DNA from: Spirochaetaceae bacterium
GTDB taxonomy: Bacteria; Spirochaetota; Spirochaetia; Treponematales; Breznakiellaceae
Reading direction: 5' to 3'
DNA length: 6,470 bases
NCBI GenBank assembly: GCA_031279965.1
Contig: JAITHM010000080.1
Coordinates: 1-6,470, forward strand
The position numbers and the translations under genes were made by a program. The stretch's first letter is position 1, and every line of letters begins with the position of its first letter. A model generated the notes under the pieces. The model saw only the letters and a program-made list of their open reading frames with translations. It was not told the origin of the DNA and searched no databases. Of the stretch, positions 1 to 6,379 are shown one piece after another.

Positions 1-1443
1 GCAAGCCTTAAAGCACTTGTAGTTGATGAGTGCGGGAATGTTCTTGCTCAGGCATCACGTGCGTACTCTTTTAAAAGTCCGCATCCAGGGTGGGCAGAGC
101 AGGACGGCGAAGACTGGTACCGTGCGCTTGCGGAAGCTGTGCGCGAGGCGCTTTCGCGGATAGAAGGCGGTGCGGTCAAGGCGCTGGCCCTTTCCGGTCA
201 AATGCACGGCGCGGCGCTGTTGGACAAAAACCACACGCTCCTTCGCCCCGTTATACTTCACTGCGACACCCGTTCAGCGGCGCAGGTTTCAAAACTTTCT
301 GCATTTTTTGCGGAAAACAAGCTGGAAAACAGTCAGTATAATCCGGTTTACACGGGTTTTTTGCTGCCTTCACTTTTATGGGCGCGGGAATACGAGGCTG
401 AAATTTTCAGGCAGACGTGTGCAGTTTGCCTTCCTAAAGACTATATCAATCTGCGCCTTACCGGCGAGCTTGCAAGCGATTTTTCCGATGCGTCGGGCAC
501 GCTTGCATTTGATGTGCCTGAATTCCGCTGGACGGAACTTGACGCGCTGTCTTTGCCCGCCGCGCTTTTTCCGGCGTGTTATGCCGCCGCCGGAATTACC
601 GGACGGATAACAAAGCAGGCGGCGGCGGACACGGGCCTTGCCGAGGGAACTCCAGTCGCCGCAGGCGGCGCAGACCAGGTAATGCAGGCAATCGGGAACG
701 GGGCGGTGCGTCCCGGACAGGCAACAGTAAACATCGGCAGCAGCGGCCAGGTGTGCTTCCAGAGCGCACAGGCAGAAAAAGGGGCGGATGCAGCGCTGAA
801 CACGTTTTGCGGCTTTCGCCGGAATGCGTGGATAACGATGGGCGCGACGATGAGCGCAGGTCTTGCAGTAAGCTGGTTTTCAAAAAACATTGCCGGACTT
901 GATTACCGTGCACTCGATGCCCTTGCCTCCTCCGCCGCGCCGGGAGCCGGCGGCGTTCTCTTTCTTCCGTATTTGAACGGAGAGCGCACCCCTCATCTGC
1001 GCCCGGATTTACGGGCTGCATTCCTGGGGGCTGGCTTTGAAACAGGAAAGGCAGAGTTTGCCCGTGCTGCACTGGAAGGAGTGGCATTTTCGCTGCGGGA
1101 ATGTATGGAACTCTGCGCAAAACGGGGACTTCACGCGGAAGAATATATTGCATCAGGCGGCGGGGCGCAAAGTGAACTGTGGCTTTCGATACAGGCTGAC
1201 GTATACGGAGCGCCGCTTAAAGTTGCCGAATGTGGAGAGCAGGCGGCGATGGGCGCGGCAGTAACGGCCGCCGCCGCCGCCGGCTTGTATAGCGGTATTG
1301 AAGAAGCGAGCGAAGCTATGGTACGCTACAGGAAAGAACGATGGATGCCGGATGCCGGGCGAAGCGAAATATACAATGAATGTTATTTGCGGTATGCAGA
1401 AGCGAGTGAACTCGTAGGAGGAAAGCTATGGAAAACACGGTGA
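1..1443 (+). CDS. xylB: Xylulokinase-type FGGY carbohydrate kinase (5' truncated)
   Basis: The reading frame is open from base 1, so the start lies upstream; 480 residues are visible against about 490-500 for the family. The missing piece should be the first phosphate-binding strand with the N-terminal catalytic Asp. The first visible residues, ASLKALVVDE, match the segment just after the DxGTSS motif. Seen motifs (fragment numbering): GWAEQD near residue 30, SGQMHG at 65-70 (substrate loop), GGADQ at 222-226 with D225 as the likely catalytic base, GERTPH at 327-332 and SGGGAQSELW from 385 (ATP-binding C-terminal domain). The family phosphorylates D-xylulose to D-xylulose 5-phosphate in the cytoplasm; another ketose or polyol substrate cannot be excluded from sequence. 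The last 16 bases overlap the next start at 1428, so it is probably translationally linked to the transporter genes. A (GCC)5 run encodes five alanines near the C-terminus. Confidence 0.88.
   Translation, partial: ASLKALVVDECGNVLAQASRAYSFKSPHPGWAEQDGEDWYRALAEAVREALSRIEGGAVKALALSGQMHGAALLDKNHTLLRPVILHCDTRSAAQVSKLSAFFAENKLENSQYNPVYTGFLLPSLLWAREYEAEIFRQTCAVCLPKDYINLRLTGELASDFSDASGTLAFDVPEFRWTELDALSLPAALFPACYAAAGITGRITKQAAADTGLAEGTPVAAGGADQVMQAIGNGAVRPGQATVNIGSSGQVCFQSAQAEKGADAALNTFCGFRRNAWITMGATMSAGLAVSWFSKNIAGLDYRALDALASSAAPGAGGVLFLPYLNGERTPHLRPDLRAAFLGAGFETGKAEFARAALEGVAFSLRECMELCAKRGLHAEEYIASGGGAQSELWLSIQADVYGAPLKVAECGEQAAMGAAVTAAAAAGLYSGIEEASEAMVRYRKERWMPDAGRSEIYNECYLRYAEASELVGGKLWKTR
1416..1421 (+). 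promoter_or_regulatory. Consensus Shine-Dalgarno AGGAGG inside the 3' end of xylB
   Basis: AGGAGG lies six bases upstream of an ATG at 1428, which is ideal spacing. It is the strongest ribosome binding site in the window and serves the leader ORF, not the ATPase start at 1505, which has only C-run and GCAGAATC before it. This placement is what makes the leader ORF credible. Confidence 0.8.
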
Positions 1444-1508
1444 TTCTTAAAGGCAGCGGACAATTGTCTGTTTGGCCAAAACCCCCCCCCCCCCCCGCAG
1501 AATCATGA
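1428..1508 (+). CDS. 26-residue leader ORF carrying the C15 tract, overlapping the ATPase start
   Basis: The ORF starts with MENTVILKGSGQ and runs through W16, P17 and K18 into five consecutive prolines encoded by the C tract, then AES and TGA. The TGA (1506-1508) overlaps the ATPase ATG (1505-1507) as ATGA, a classic translational coupling arrangement. The start has a consensus Shine-Dalgarno and lies within the last codons of xylB. No match to a known leader peptide is recognised. Residues 1-11 resemble the ATPase N-terminus (shared M, N, I, L and G positions), so this may be a remnant or duplicate of an ATPase gene start. With one more C or two fewer, the ORF would be in frame with the ATPase and give a 26-residue N-terminal extension. 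It may therefore be a regulatory leader, a phase-variable start, or the true gene start disrupted by a homopolymer error. Confidence 0.55.
   Translation: MENTVILKGSGQLSVWPKPPPPPAES
1482..1496 (+). repeat. Uninterrupted poly-C tract (C15; G15 on the minus strand)
   Basis: Fifteen consecutive C bases are preceded by AAAA and followed by GCAGAATC and the ATPase ATG. Homopolymers of this length are very prone to slippage during replication and are typical of contingency loci; they are also prone to sequencing error. The tract lies in the leader ORF, where it encodes Pro5, and directly in front of an ABC transporter ATPase that lacks its own good ribosome binding site. The minus strand, which is the transcription template, carries G15 and could form a G-quadruplex. 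Confidence 0.95.
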
Positions 1509-3025
1509 AAAACGATCTAATTCTTGAGTGCAGAGGTATTTCAAAGGCGTTCGGCGGAACACAGGCGCTTGACAATGTAGAGCTTAAAATCGGCAGGGGA
1601 GAAGTCCACGCGCTGATGGGCGAAAACGGAGCAGGCAAATCGACGCTGATGAAGTGCGTTATCGGGCTTCACAAACAGGATTCAGGGGAAATCTTTTTTG
1701 AAGGAAAGCCATACGCGGTTCACGGCCCGGCAGAAGCGATATGCGCCGGAATCTCGATGATTCATCAGGAATTAAACCCTGAACCGCATCTTACGATAGC
1801 CGAAAGCATCTTTTTGGGACGCGAAGATACCTACCGCGGGACTCCCATCCTCAACAAAAAAGAAACCGAACGGCGCGCCGCCGAAATACTGCGCAGCTTT
1901 AACTTCAACATGAAGGCAAGCACGCTTATGGAAGAACTTACCCTTGCCCAGGTGCAGATGATAGAAATTATCCGCGCTGTATCGTGCAGTGCGCGGCTTA
2001 TCATCATGGACGAACCAACCTCTTCCCTGGACAGCGAGGAGACGGCGCGCCTTTTTGCCACGATACGCGGTCTAAAAGAAAAAGGCGCATCAATCATTTA
2101 TATATCGCACCGCATGGAAGAAATCTTCGAAATCTGCGATACCGTTTCGATCTTCCGCGACGGCCGCTACATCGATTCATGCGCGATAGAAAAAGTTACC
2201 AAAGACGAGCTTATCTCGAAAATGGTTGGGCGCGCTGTTGAAAACGTGTTCCCCAAAGTTGACTGTCCAATAGGAGACCCGGTGCTGCGCGTTGAAGGGA
2301 TAAGCGGCAAGGGCTTTTCCAATGTGAGTTTTGAAGTGCGTGCAGGCGAGATACTTGGCTTTTCGGGGCTCGTCGGTTCAGGCCGCAGCGAAACGGTGCG
2401 CGGAATCTTCGGCCTTGACAAGCTTTCAGGCGGTAAAATATACCTTGACGGCAAGGAAACAGTGATTAAGAATCCGGCGAATGCAATAGAAAAAGGGATC
2501 TGCATGGTAAACGAAGACCGGAAACTCTTTGGCCTGTGCCTGCAGAGATCGCTTCGGGAAAACATATCGCTTCCCAATCTGCCGCAAAAACAGAAAGGCG
2601 TGTTAATTAATCAAAAACGCGAAATTAACGAAACCTGCGATGTAGCAAAGACGCTGACGGTAAAGGCGGCGAGCATCGAAAGTGAAGCGTATTCATTAAG
2701 CGGCGGCAATCAGCAGAAAGTCGTCATTGCAAAGTGGGTAATGGCCGCGCCGCGGGTGCTGATACTTGACGAACCGACGCGGGGCGTTGACGTTGGCGCG
2801 AAATCAGAAATACACGCCTTGATGTGCAGATTCGCTGCAGAAGGGCTTGCCGTGATTATGATTTCATCGGAACTGCCGGAAGTGATGGGTATGAGCGACC
2901 GGATCCTTGTTTTCCATGAAGGAAAGACAAACGGCGTGGTGCTGCGAAAAGATATTCTGTCTGGCAAGGAAACCCAAAAAACAATCCTTGCGCGGGAGTT
3001 CGGGCAAACGGTGGAAGGGCGATAA
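1505..3025 (+). CDS. Sugar ABC transporter ATP-binding protein, duplicated NBD (RbsA/MglA/XylG class)
   Basis: A 506-residue protein with two fused ATPase domains, the expected length for the CUT2 class; it hydrolyses ATP on the inner face of the membrane to power the permease. Domain 1 has Walker A GENGAGKST at 39-47, a divergent signature LTLAQVQ (in place of LSGGQ) and Walker B LIIMDEPTSSLD at 165-176. Domain 2 has a degenerate P-loop, GLVGSGRSE, with Arg294 where Lys is expected, a canonical signature LSGGNQQK at 398-405 and Walker B VLILDEPTRGVD at 418-429. This asymmetry is normal for the family. The ATG at 1505 was chosen because MKNDLILECRGISK aligns with family N-termini, but no Shine-Dalgarno precedes it; translation probably depends on the leader ORF ending in the ATGA overlap. 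A TTG at 1472 in the same frame is less likely. The exact sugar cannot be told from the ATPase. Confidence 0.93.
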   Translation: MKNDLILECRGISKAFGGTQALDNVELKIGRGEVHALMGENGAGKSTLMKCVIGLHKQDSGEIFFEGKPYAVHGPAEAICAGISMIHQELNPEPHLTIAESIFLGREDTYRGTPILNKKETERRAAEILRSFNFNMKASTLMEELTLAQVQMIEIIRAVSCSARLIIMDEPTSSLDSEETARLFATIRGLKEKGASIIYISHRMEEIFEICDTVSIFRDGRYIDSCAIEKVTKDELISKMVGRAVENVFPKVDCPIGDPVLRVEGISGKGFSNVSFEVRAGEILGFSGLVGSGRSETVRGIFGLDKLSGGKIYLDGKETVIKNPANAIEKGICMVNEDRKLFGLCLQRSLRENISLPNLPQKQKGVLINQKREINETCDVAKTLTVKAASIESEAYSLSGGNQQKVVIAKWVMAAPRVLILDEPTRGVDVGAKSEIHALMCRFAAEGLAVIMISSELPEVMGMSDRILVFHEGKTNGVVLRKDILSGKETQKTILAREFGQTVEGR

Positions 3026-3048
3026 AATTCATAACAGGAGATAAAAAA

Positions 3049-4026
3049 ATGGCGGAATTGCAAAAAGCGAAAGTGTTTGGCATGGATCAAACGGAATTAA
3101 ATCTTTTTATGCGGCGCTACGGCATAGGCTTTGTAATGCTCTTGATGATAGCCGTGCTGGCAATCGCAAGTCCTGCGTTCAGGACGGCGGACAATGTGCT
3201 GAGCGTTCTTTTGCAGGTGTCGATTAACGGCATCCTGTCGCTGGGCATGGTGTTCGTGATGATCGCGGGCGGCATTGATATTTCAATCGGTTCGATGCTG
3301 GCGCTGACCAGCTCTGTTGCCGGTATGATGCTGATTAAAACAGGCAGTATTACGCTTGCGATACTTGTGTCGGTTGCGGCGACAGCGGCTGCCGGTCTTA
3401 TGAACGGCCTTTTGGTGGCGCGGTTTAAAATGTTCCCGTTTGTCGTCACGCTTGCCACGCAGCTTGTCTTTCGCGGCGCAGGTTATTTTGTTACTGGCGG
3501 CTATGCGCGCTCCATTGAAGTGCCGCAGTTTAAGATAATCGGCACAGGCAGGCTTTTCGGCGTAATCCCCTATCCAATTATCATTTTCCTGGCGGTGGCG
3601 GCTCTGGCCTTCCTTTTGCTGCACTGGACAAAACTTGGGCGTTATTGCTACGCCGTGGGCGGGAACATTAACGCGGCAACGGCGTCGGGCGTCAATGTGC
3701 CCAAAACGCTGATCATGACGTATGTGATTTCCGGTATCTGCTGCGGAATCGCCGGCATCATCATGACAAGCCGGATTAACGCCTCTCAGCCCAACAGCGG
3801 CGTTGGTTACGAAACCGACGCGATTGCCGCCTGCGTAATAGGCGGGGCATCGTTTGCCGGCGGCATCGGCACGATACCGGGGACTATCATCGGAATCATT
3901 ATTATTGGCCTTATTTATAACGGTATGAATCTTTTGGGAATAAGTTCCTATTGGCAGACAATTATGAAAGGGCTTTTGATCGTCGGCGCGGTAATGCTTG
4001 ATATGCTGCTGCACCGCAAAAAGTAG
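3049..4026 (+). CDS. Sugar ABC transporter permease (RbsC/XylH/MglC class)
   Basis: A 325-residue, very hydrophobic protein with about eight to ten membrane segments, the normal size for a CUT2 permease, forming the inner-membrane channel, probably as a homodimer. The family motif IAGGIDISIGS is at 72-82. The C-terminal half carries the expected run ASGVNVPKT (cytoplasmic coupling region with the ATPase), SRINASQPNSGVGYETDAIAA and GGASFAGGIGTIPGT, ending in a last membrane helix and HRKK. The start has AGGAG at 3036-3040, eight bases upstream, and lies 23 bases after the ATPase stop, so the two genes are cotranscribed. The soluble N-terminus before the first helix is short (about 20 residues). 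Substrate cannot be assigned from the permease alone. Confidence 0.93.
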   Translation: MAELQKAKVFGMDQTELNLFMRRYGIGFVMLLMIAVLAIASPAFRTADNVLSVLLQVSINGILSLGMVFVMIAGGIDISIGSMLALTSSVAGMMLIKTGSITLAILVSVAATAAAGLMNGLLVARFKMFPFVVTLATQLVFRGAGYFVTGGYARSIEVPQFKIIGTGRLFGVIPYPIIIFLAVAALAFLLLHWTKLGRYCYAVGGNINAATASGVNVPKTLIMTYVISGICCGIAGIIMTSRINASQPNSGVGYETDAIAACVIGGASFAGGIGTIPGTIIGIIIIGLIYNGMNLLGISSYWQTIMKGLLIVGAVMLDMLLHRKK

Positions 4027-4041
4027 CGGAGCGCTGCTCCG
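4027..4041 (+). other. Perfect stem-loop just after the permease stop
   Basis: CGGAGC-GCT-GCTCCG gives six perfect GC-rich pairs with a three-base loop, starting at the first base after the permease TAG. Only short T runs follow, so it is not a convincing terminator. It may act as an RNase barrier or processing site between permease and binding-protein messages. Confidence 0.5.
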
Positions 4042-4056
4042 GTTTGTAAAATAGTC

Positions 4057-4097
4057 TTAACACCGCATTATTAGCGGTTTAAGAAATATATTTTTTT
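4057..4097 (+). terminator. Possible attenuator: bulged hairpin followed by T7
   Basis: TTAA-C-ACCGC (4057-4066) can pair with GCGGTTTAA (4074-4082) around the loop ATTATTA, with C4061 bulged. A T7 run lies at 4091-4097, eight bases after the stem and directly before the binding-protein Shine-Dalgarno. The distance from stem to T run is longer than in a standard intrinsic terminator, so partial attenuation or message stabilisation is as likely as termination. Confidence 0.3.
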
Positions 4098-4111
4098 AAG
4101 GAGTTTCTAGT

Positions 4112-5056
4112 ATGAGGAAACACATTGTGCCGCTGGTATGCGCCGCGGTTTTTATGGTGCTTGCTGTAGGATGTAGCAAGCAAGGTTCTGGTAAACCAGT
4201 CATCGGGTATATTTGCAAGAATACCACGGATACTTTCGCTATCGGGTATAACAACGCTGCACGCGCCAAACTCGAGGGGCTTAAGAAAGACGGTGTTATC
4301 GGGAACTATTATTTTTACGACGGCCAGTCAGACCCGGTTACCCAGATTGCTCTTATGGACACAGCGATAACTCAGGGATGTAACTACATCGTCTTCCTTC
4401 CCGCCGAAGCGGCCGGAAGCGCTCCGGTGCTTGACCGTGCAAAAGAGAAGAACATTCCGGTCATCGTGGTAAATTCACGTACAACCAACACTGACGAACT
4501 TGCTACCGCTTATGTCGGCTCAAACGACGTGCAGGCCGGCGAGATGATGGCTGAGTTTGTACGCTCCCAGATTCCGCAGGGCGGCGGCTGGGGTCACATT
4601 CAGGGACCCATTGGCAATTCTGCCCAGATTGAACGCGGACAGGGCATCCATAACATTCTGGACAAAGACCCCAATTGGAAGATGCTTGACGAGCAGCCGG
4701 GTAACTGGCTTGGCGAAATTGCCACGCGCTTTGCCGAAGACTGGCGCACCAAGTACGGCACAGGCCTTAACGCGATTATCTGCGATAACGACGATATGTC
4801 CTCTGCCGCGCAGAACGTTATGAACGCCGCAGGACGCAGCGATATTATTGCCATCGGCGTAGACGGCAACCCCGGCCCGTTGAGCATGATAAAATCAGGC
4901 GATCTGAAAGCGACCATCTACCAGGACGGCATCGGCCAGGTAAGCAAAGGCATTGACCTTGCCGTCGATCTTATCAACGGCAAGCAGATCCCCAAAGAGT
5001 CGTGGATTGACTTCGTGCTTATCACACAGGACAATGTGGATCAGTATCTGAAATAA
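4112..5056 (+). CDS. Periplasmic sugar-binding lipoprotein (Peripla_BP_4, RbsB-like)
   Basis: A 314-residue substrate-binding protein that should capture the sugar or polyol and deliver it to the permease. Residues 1-21 form a lipoprotein signal: MRKH, a hydrophobic core, then AVGC with Cys21 as the lipidated residue. Ala at -3 is a relaxed lipobox. The mature part has the type-1 periplasmic fold, with likely ligand positions by analogy to ribose-binding protein: R123 (VNSRTT), R175 (QIERGQG), N226 (CDNDDM), D251 (GVDGNPG) and Q271 (IYQDG). The start has TAAGGAG at 4097-4103, eight bases upstream. It sits last among the transporter genes, in an 85-base gap after the permease and with a strong hairpin after its stop, an arrangement that often allows the binding protein to be made in excess. 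Which sugar it binds is not readable from the sequence. Confidence 0.92.
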   Translation: MRKHIVPLVCAAVFMVLAVGCSKQGSGKPVIGYICKNTTDTFAIGYNNAARAKLEGLKKDGVIGNYYFYDGQSDPVTQIALMDTAITQGCNYIVFLPAEAAGSAPVLDRAKEKNIPVIVVNSRTTNTDELATAYVGSNDVQAGEMMAEFVRSQIPQGGGWGHIQGPIGNSAQIERGQGIHNILDKDPNWKMLDEQPGNWLGEIATRFAEDWRTKYGTGLNAIICDNDDMSSAAQNVMNAAGRSDIIAIGVDGNPGPLSMIKSGDLKATIYQDGIGQVSKGIDLAVDLINGKQIPKESWIDFVLITQDNVDQYLK

Positions 5057-5060
5057 ATCA

Positions 5061-5094
5061 GTTGAGCCTGCCCCTGTTTTGGGACAGGCTCAAC
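5061..5094 (+). terminator. Strong stem-loop after the binding-protein gene
   Basis: GTTGAGCCTG (5061-5070) pairs perfectly with CAGGCTCAAC (5085-5094). Beyond one C-A mismatch, CCC pairs with GGG around the loop TGTTTT. The stem starts four bases after the stop codon. There is no T run directly after it (the nearest is T5 at 5113-5117), so it may be a 3' stabiliser protecting the binding-protein message, or a weak terminator, rather than a standard intrinsic terminator. Confidence 0.5.
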
Positions 5095-5101
5095 CGGCAG
5101 C

Positions 5102-5125
5102 TGAAAACTGAATTTTTGAAAACTG
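5102..5125 (+). repeat. Direct repeat TGAAAACTG x2, 15-base period
   Basis: TGAAAACTG occurs at 5102-5110 and 5117-5125, separated by AATTTT, in the leader of the SDR gene. A related word, CTGAAAACT followed by TAGTTTGAAA, occurs at 6412-6429 before the gene at 6444. It could be a regulator binding site; no regulator is identified. Confidence 0.4.
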
Positions 5126-5141
5126 GATTATGGGAAAAAAT

Positions 5142-5909
5142 ATGAGTTATATAGACGAGTTATTTGGCTTAAAGAACAAGGTCGCGCTGGTAACAGGCGG
5201 CGGGCGTGGTATTGGACAGACTGTTGCTGTGGCGCTTGCGAAGGCGGGCGCGGAGCTTGTGATTATCTCGCGCAGCGGTGCGGACGAGACCGTCAAGCTT
5301 ATCGAAAAAGAAGGGGGCAAGGCGTATAGCCTTATTGCCGACGTTACCAAAGAAGCCAGTGTCGATACTGCGATGGCAGAGATACTTAAACGTTCAGGCC
5401 GTCTTGATGTTGTGTTTAACAATGCCGGTGTGTGTATTCACAAGGGAACACTGGAGGCAAGCATAGAAGAATGGCGGGAAGTCATCGACATTAACCTTAC
5501 CGGAGAGTATATTGTTGCACGGGCGGCAGGCCGCTTGATGATCGAACACAAAATCAAGGGAAGCATTATTAACATGGCATCGATGTCGGGGAGTATCGTG
5601 AATATTCCGCAGTGGCAGGCGTCGTATAATGCGTCAAAAGCAGGCGTTATTCACATGACCCGCTCGCTGGCCATTGAATGGGCAGAGTACGGCATCCGGG
5701 TGAACAGCCTTTCGCCGGGCTATATCGGAACCCCGATGAGTGTAGACACGCCCAAAGAATTAAAAGATGCGTGGATGCCGCTTATTCCGGCGCACCGCAT
5801 GGGCAAGCCCGAAGAACTTGCCGGCGCTGTTATCTATCTTGCAAGCGAGCATTCAGGGTACACCAACGGAAGCGATCTGATTGTTGACGGCGGCTATGTT
5901 TGCGTGTAA
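5142..5909 (+). CDS. SDR-family NAD(P)-dependent oxidoreductase, probable polyol/sugar dehydrogenase
   Basis: A 255-residue classical short-chain dehydrogenase of normal length. Seen: cofactor motif TGGGRGIG at 18-25, NNAG in the fourth strand region, catalytic S149, Y162 and K166 (YNASK), and the cofactor-side motif NSLSPGYIGTPM. The second strand ends IISRS with no acidic residue, which in this family favours NADP(H), though this is not decisive. The start at 5142 (MSYIDELFGLKNKVALVTGG) was chosen because it matches the usual N-terminus and has GGGA six bases upstream; an ATG at 5130 would add four residues but has no ribosome binding site. Being between the binding protein and the VOC gene in a xylulokinase operon, it plausibly interconverts a polyol such as arabinitol, xylitol or sorbitol with its ketose. 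The exact substrate is inference; gluconate 5-dehydrogenase-like activity is an alternative. Confidence 0.9.
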   Translation: MSYIDELFGLKNKVALVTGGGRGIGQTVAVALAKAGAELVIISRSGADETVKLIEKEGGKAYSLIADVTKEASVDTAMAEILKRSGRLDVVFNNAGVCIHKGTLEASIEEWREVIDINLTGEYIVARAAGRLMIEHKIKGSIINMASMSGSIVNIPQWQASYNASKAGVIHMTRSLAIEWAEYGIRVNSLSPGYIGTPMSVDTPKELKDAWMPLIPAHRMGKPEELAGAVIYLASEHSGYTNGSDLIVDGGYVCV

Positions 5910-5917
5910 GGGGCTTT

Positions 5918-6298
5918 ATGATAGCGGATTATTATAGCGGGATTCAGCACATAGGTCTGCCTACAAACGACATGGACGCGACTATCGCGTTTTACCAAAA
6001 ACTGGGGCTTACACCTGCGTATGAAACAAAAATTGACTGCCGGGTGTGCTTTTTACGACGCGGCAATCTGGTCATTGAGGCATACGAAAACGGCGCGGCA
6101 GTTCTAAATTCCGGCGCGGTAGACCATATCGCCCTGGACTGCACCGACATTAATGCAGCGTATTCCGAAGCGCAAAAGGCAGGCTTCGAGTTTGAGTTTG
6201 ACGGCATCCAAACCCTCCCGTTTTGGAAAAATGGTGTCGCCTTTTTTAAAATCATTGGCCCTAACCGCGAAACCGTGGAATTCTGCCAGATTCTCTAA
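5918..6298 (+). CDS. VOC superfamily (glyoxalase/bleomycin-resistance fold) protein
   Basis: A 126-residue protein with two beta-alpha-beta-beta-beta modules, normal for a single VOC unit. All four expected metal positions are present: H11 (IQHIGLP), E54 (LVIEAYE), H70 (VDHIALD) and E121 (ETVEFCQ). It is therefore probably an active metalloenzyme rather than a binding-only relative. The family includes glyoxalase I, epimerases and ring-cleaving dioxygenases; no subfamily is recognised here. The ATG at 5918 has AAGGGG at 5908-5913, partly within the SDR stop codon, and follows that stop by eight bases, so the pair is tightly coupled. A TTG at 5900 is less likely. Possible roles are isomerising or epimerising a pathway sugar or removing a reactive dicarbonyl, both speculative. 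Confidence 0.85.
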   Translation: MIADYYSGIQHIGLPTNDMDATIAFYQKLGLTPAYETKIDCRVCFLRRGNLVIEAYENGAAVLNSGAVDHIALDCTDINAAYSEAQKAGFEFEFDGIQTLPFWKNGVAFFKIIGPNRETVEFCQIL

Positions 6299-6379
6299 GG
6301 CAACACTGATAAATGCCAAAAACGGCAGCTGAGCACCGCGGCATAGGCCGACTGCCCGCCGGCGGCGCGAAGCGCCCGC
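6299..6379 (+). other. Non-coding gap after the operon, GC-rich with small inverted repeats
   Basis: No gene is seen. The stretch holds TGCC-AAAAAC-GGCA (6314-6327), the palindrome CCGCCGGCGG (6356-6365) and GGCGC-GAA-GCGCC (6364-6376), the last abutting the -35 box. None is followed by a T run, so no intrinsic terminator for the operon is evident. Confidence 0.5.

Noticed and set aside
596..1153. Minus-strand open frame of 185 codons opposite the kinase
   Set aside because: Arg/Pro-rich composition typical of the antisense of a GC-rich gene; no family features.
1472..1504. TTG start for the ATPase, adding eleven residues
   Set aside because: There is no Shine-Dalgarno before the TTG, and the added residues are just the translation of the C tract; the ATG at 1505 fits family N-termini.
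3283..4014. Long minus-strand open frame of 243 codons opposite the permease
   Set aside because: It is rich in Arg, His and Asn with no recognisable domain and lies wholly opposite a clear permease gene, so it is a coding shadow.
4044..4092. Possible internal promoter before the binding-protein gene (TTGTAA or TTAACA with TATATT)
   Set aside because: TTAACA and TATATT are 24 bases apart, and boxes with correct spacing match the consensus poorly.
5130..5141. Earlier ATG for the SDR
   Set aside because: It has no ribosome binding site at a useful distance, and the ATG at 5142 gives the usual SDR N-terminus.
5900..5917. TTG start for the VOC protein inside the SDR gene
   Set aside because: The ATG at 5918 has AAGGGG just upstream and the VOC fold begins shortly after it.
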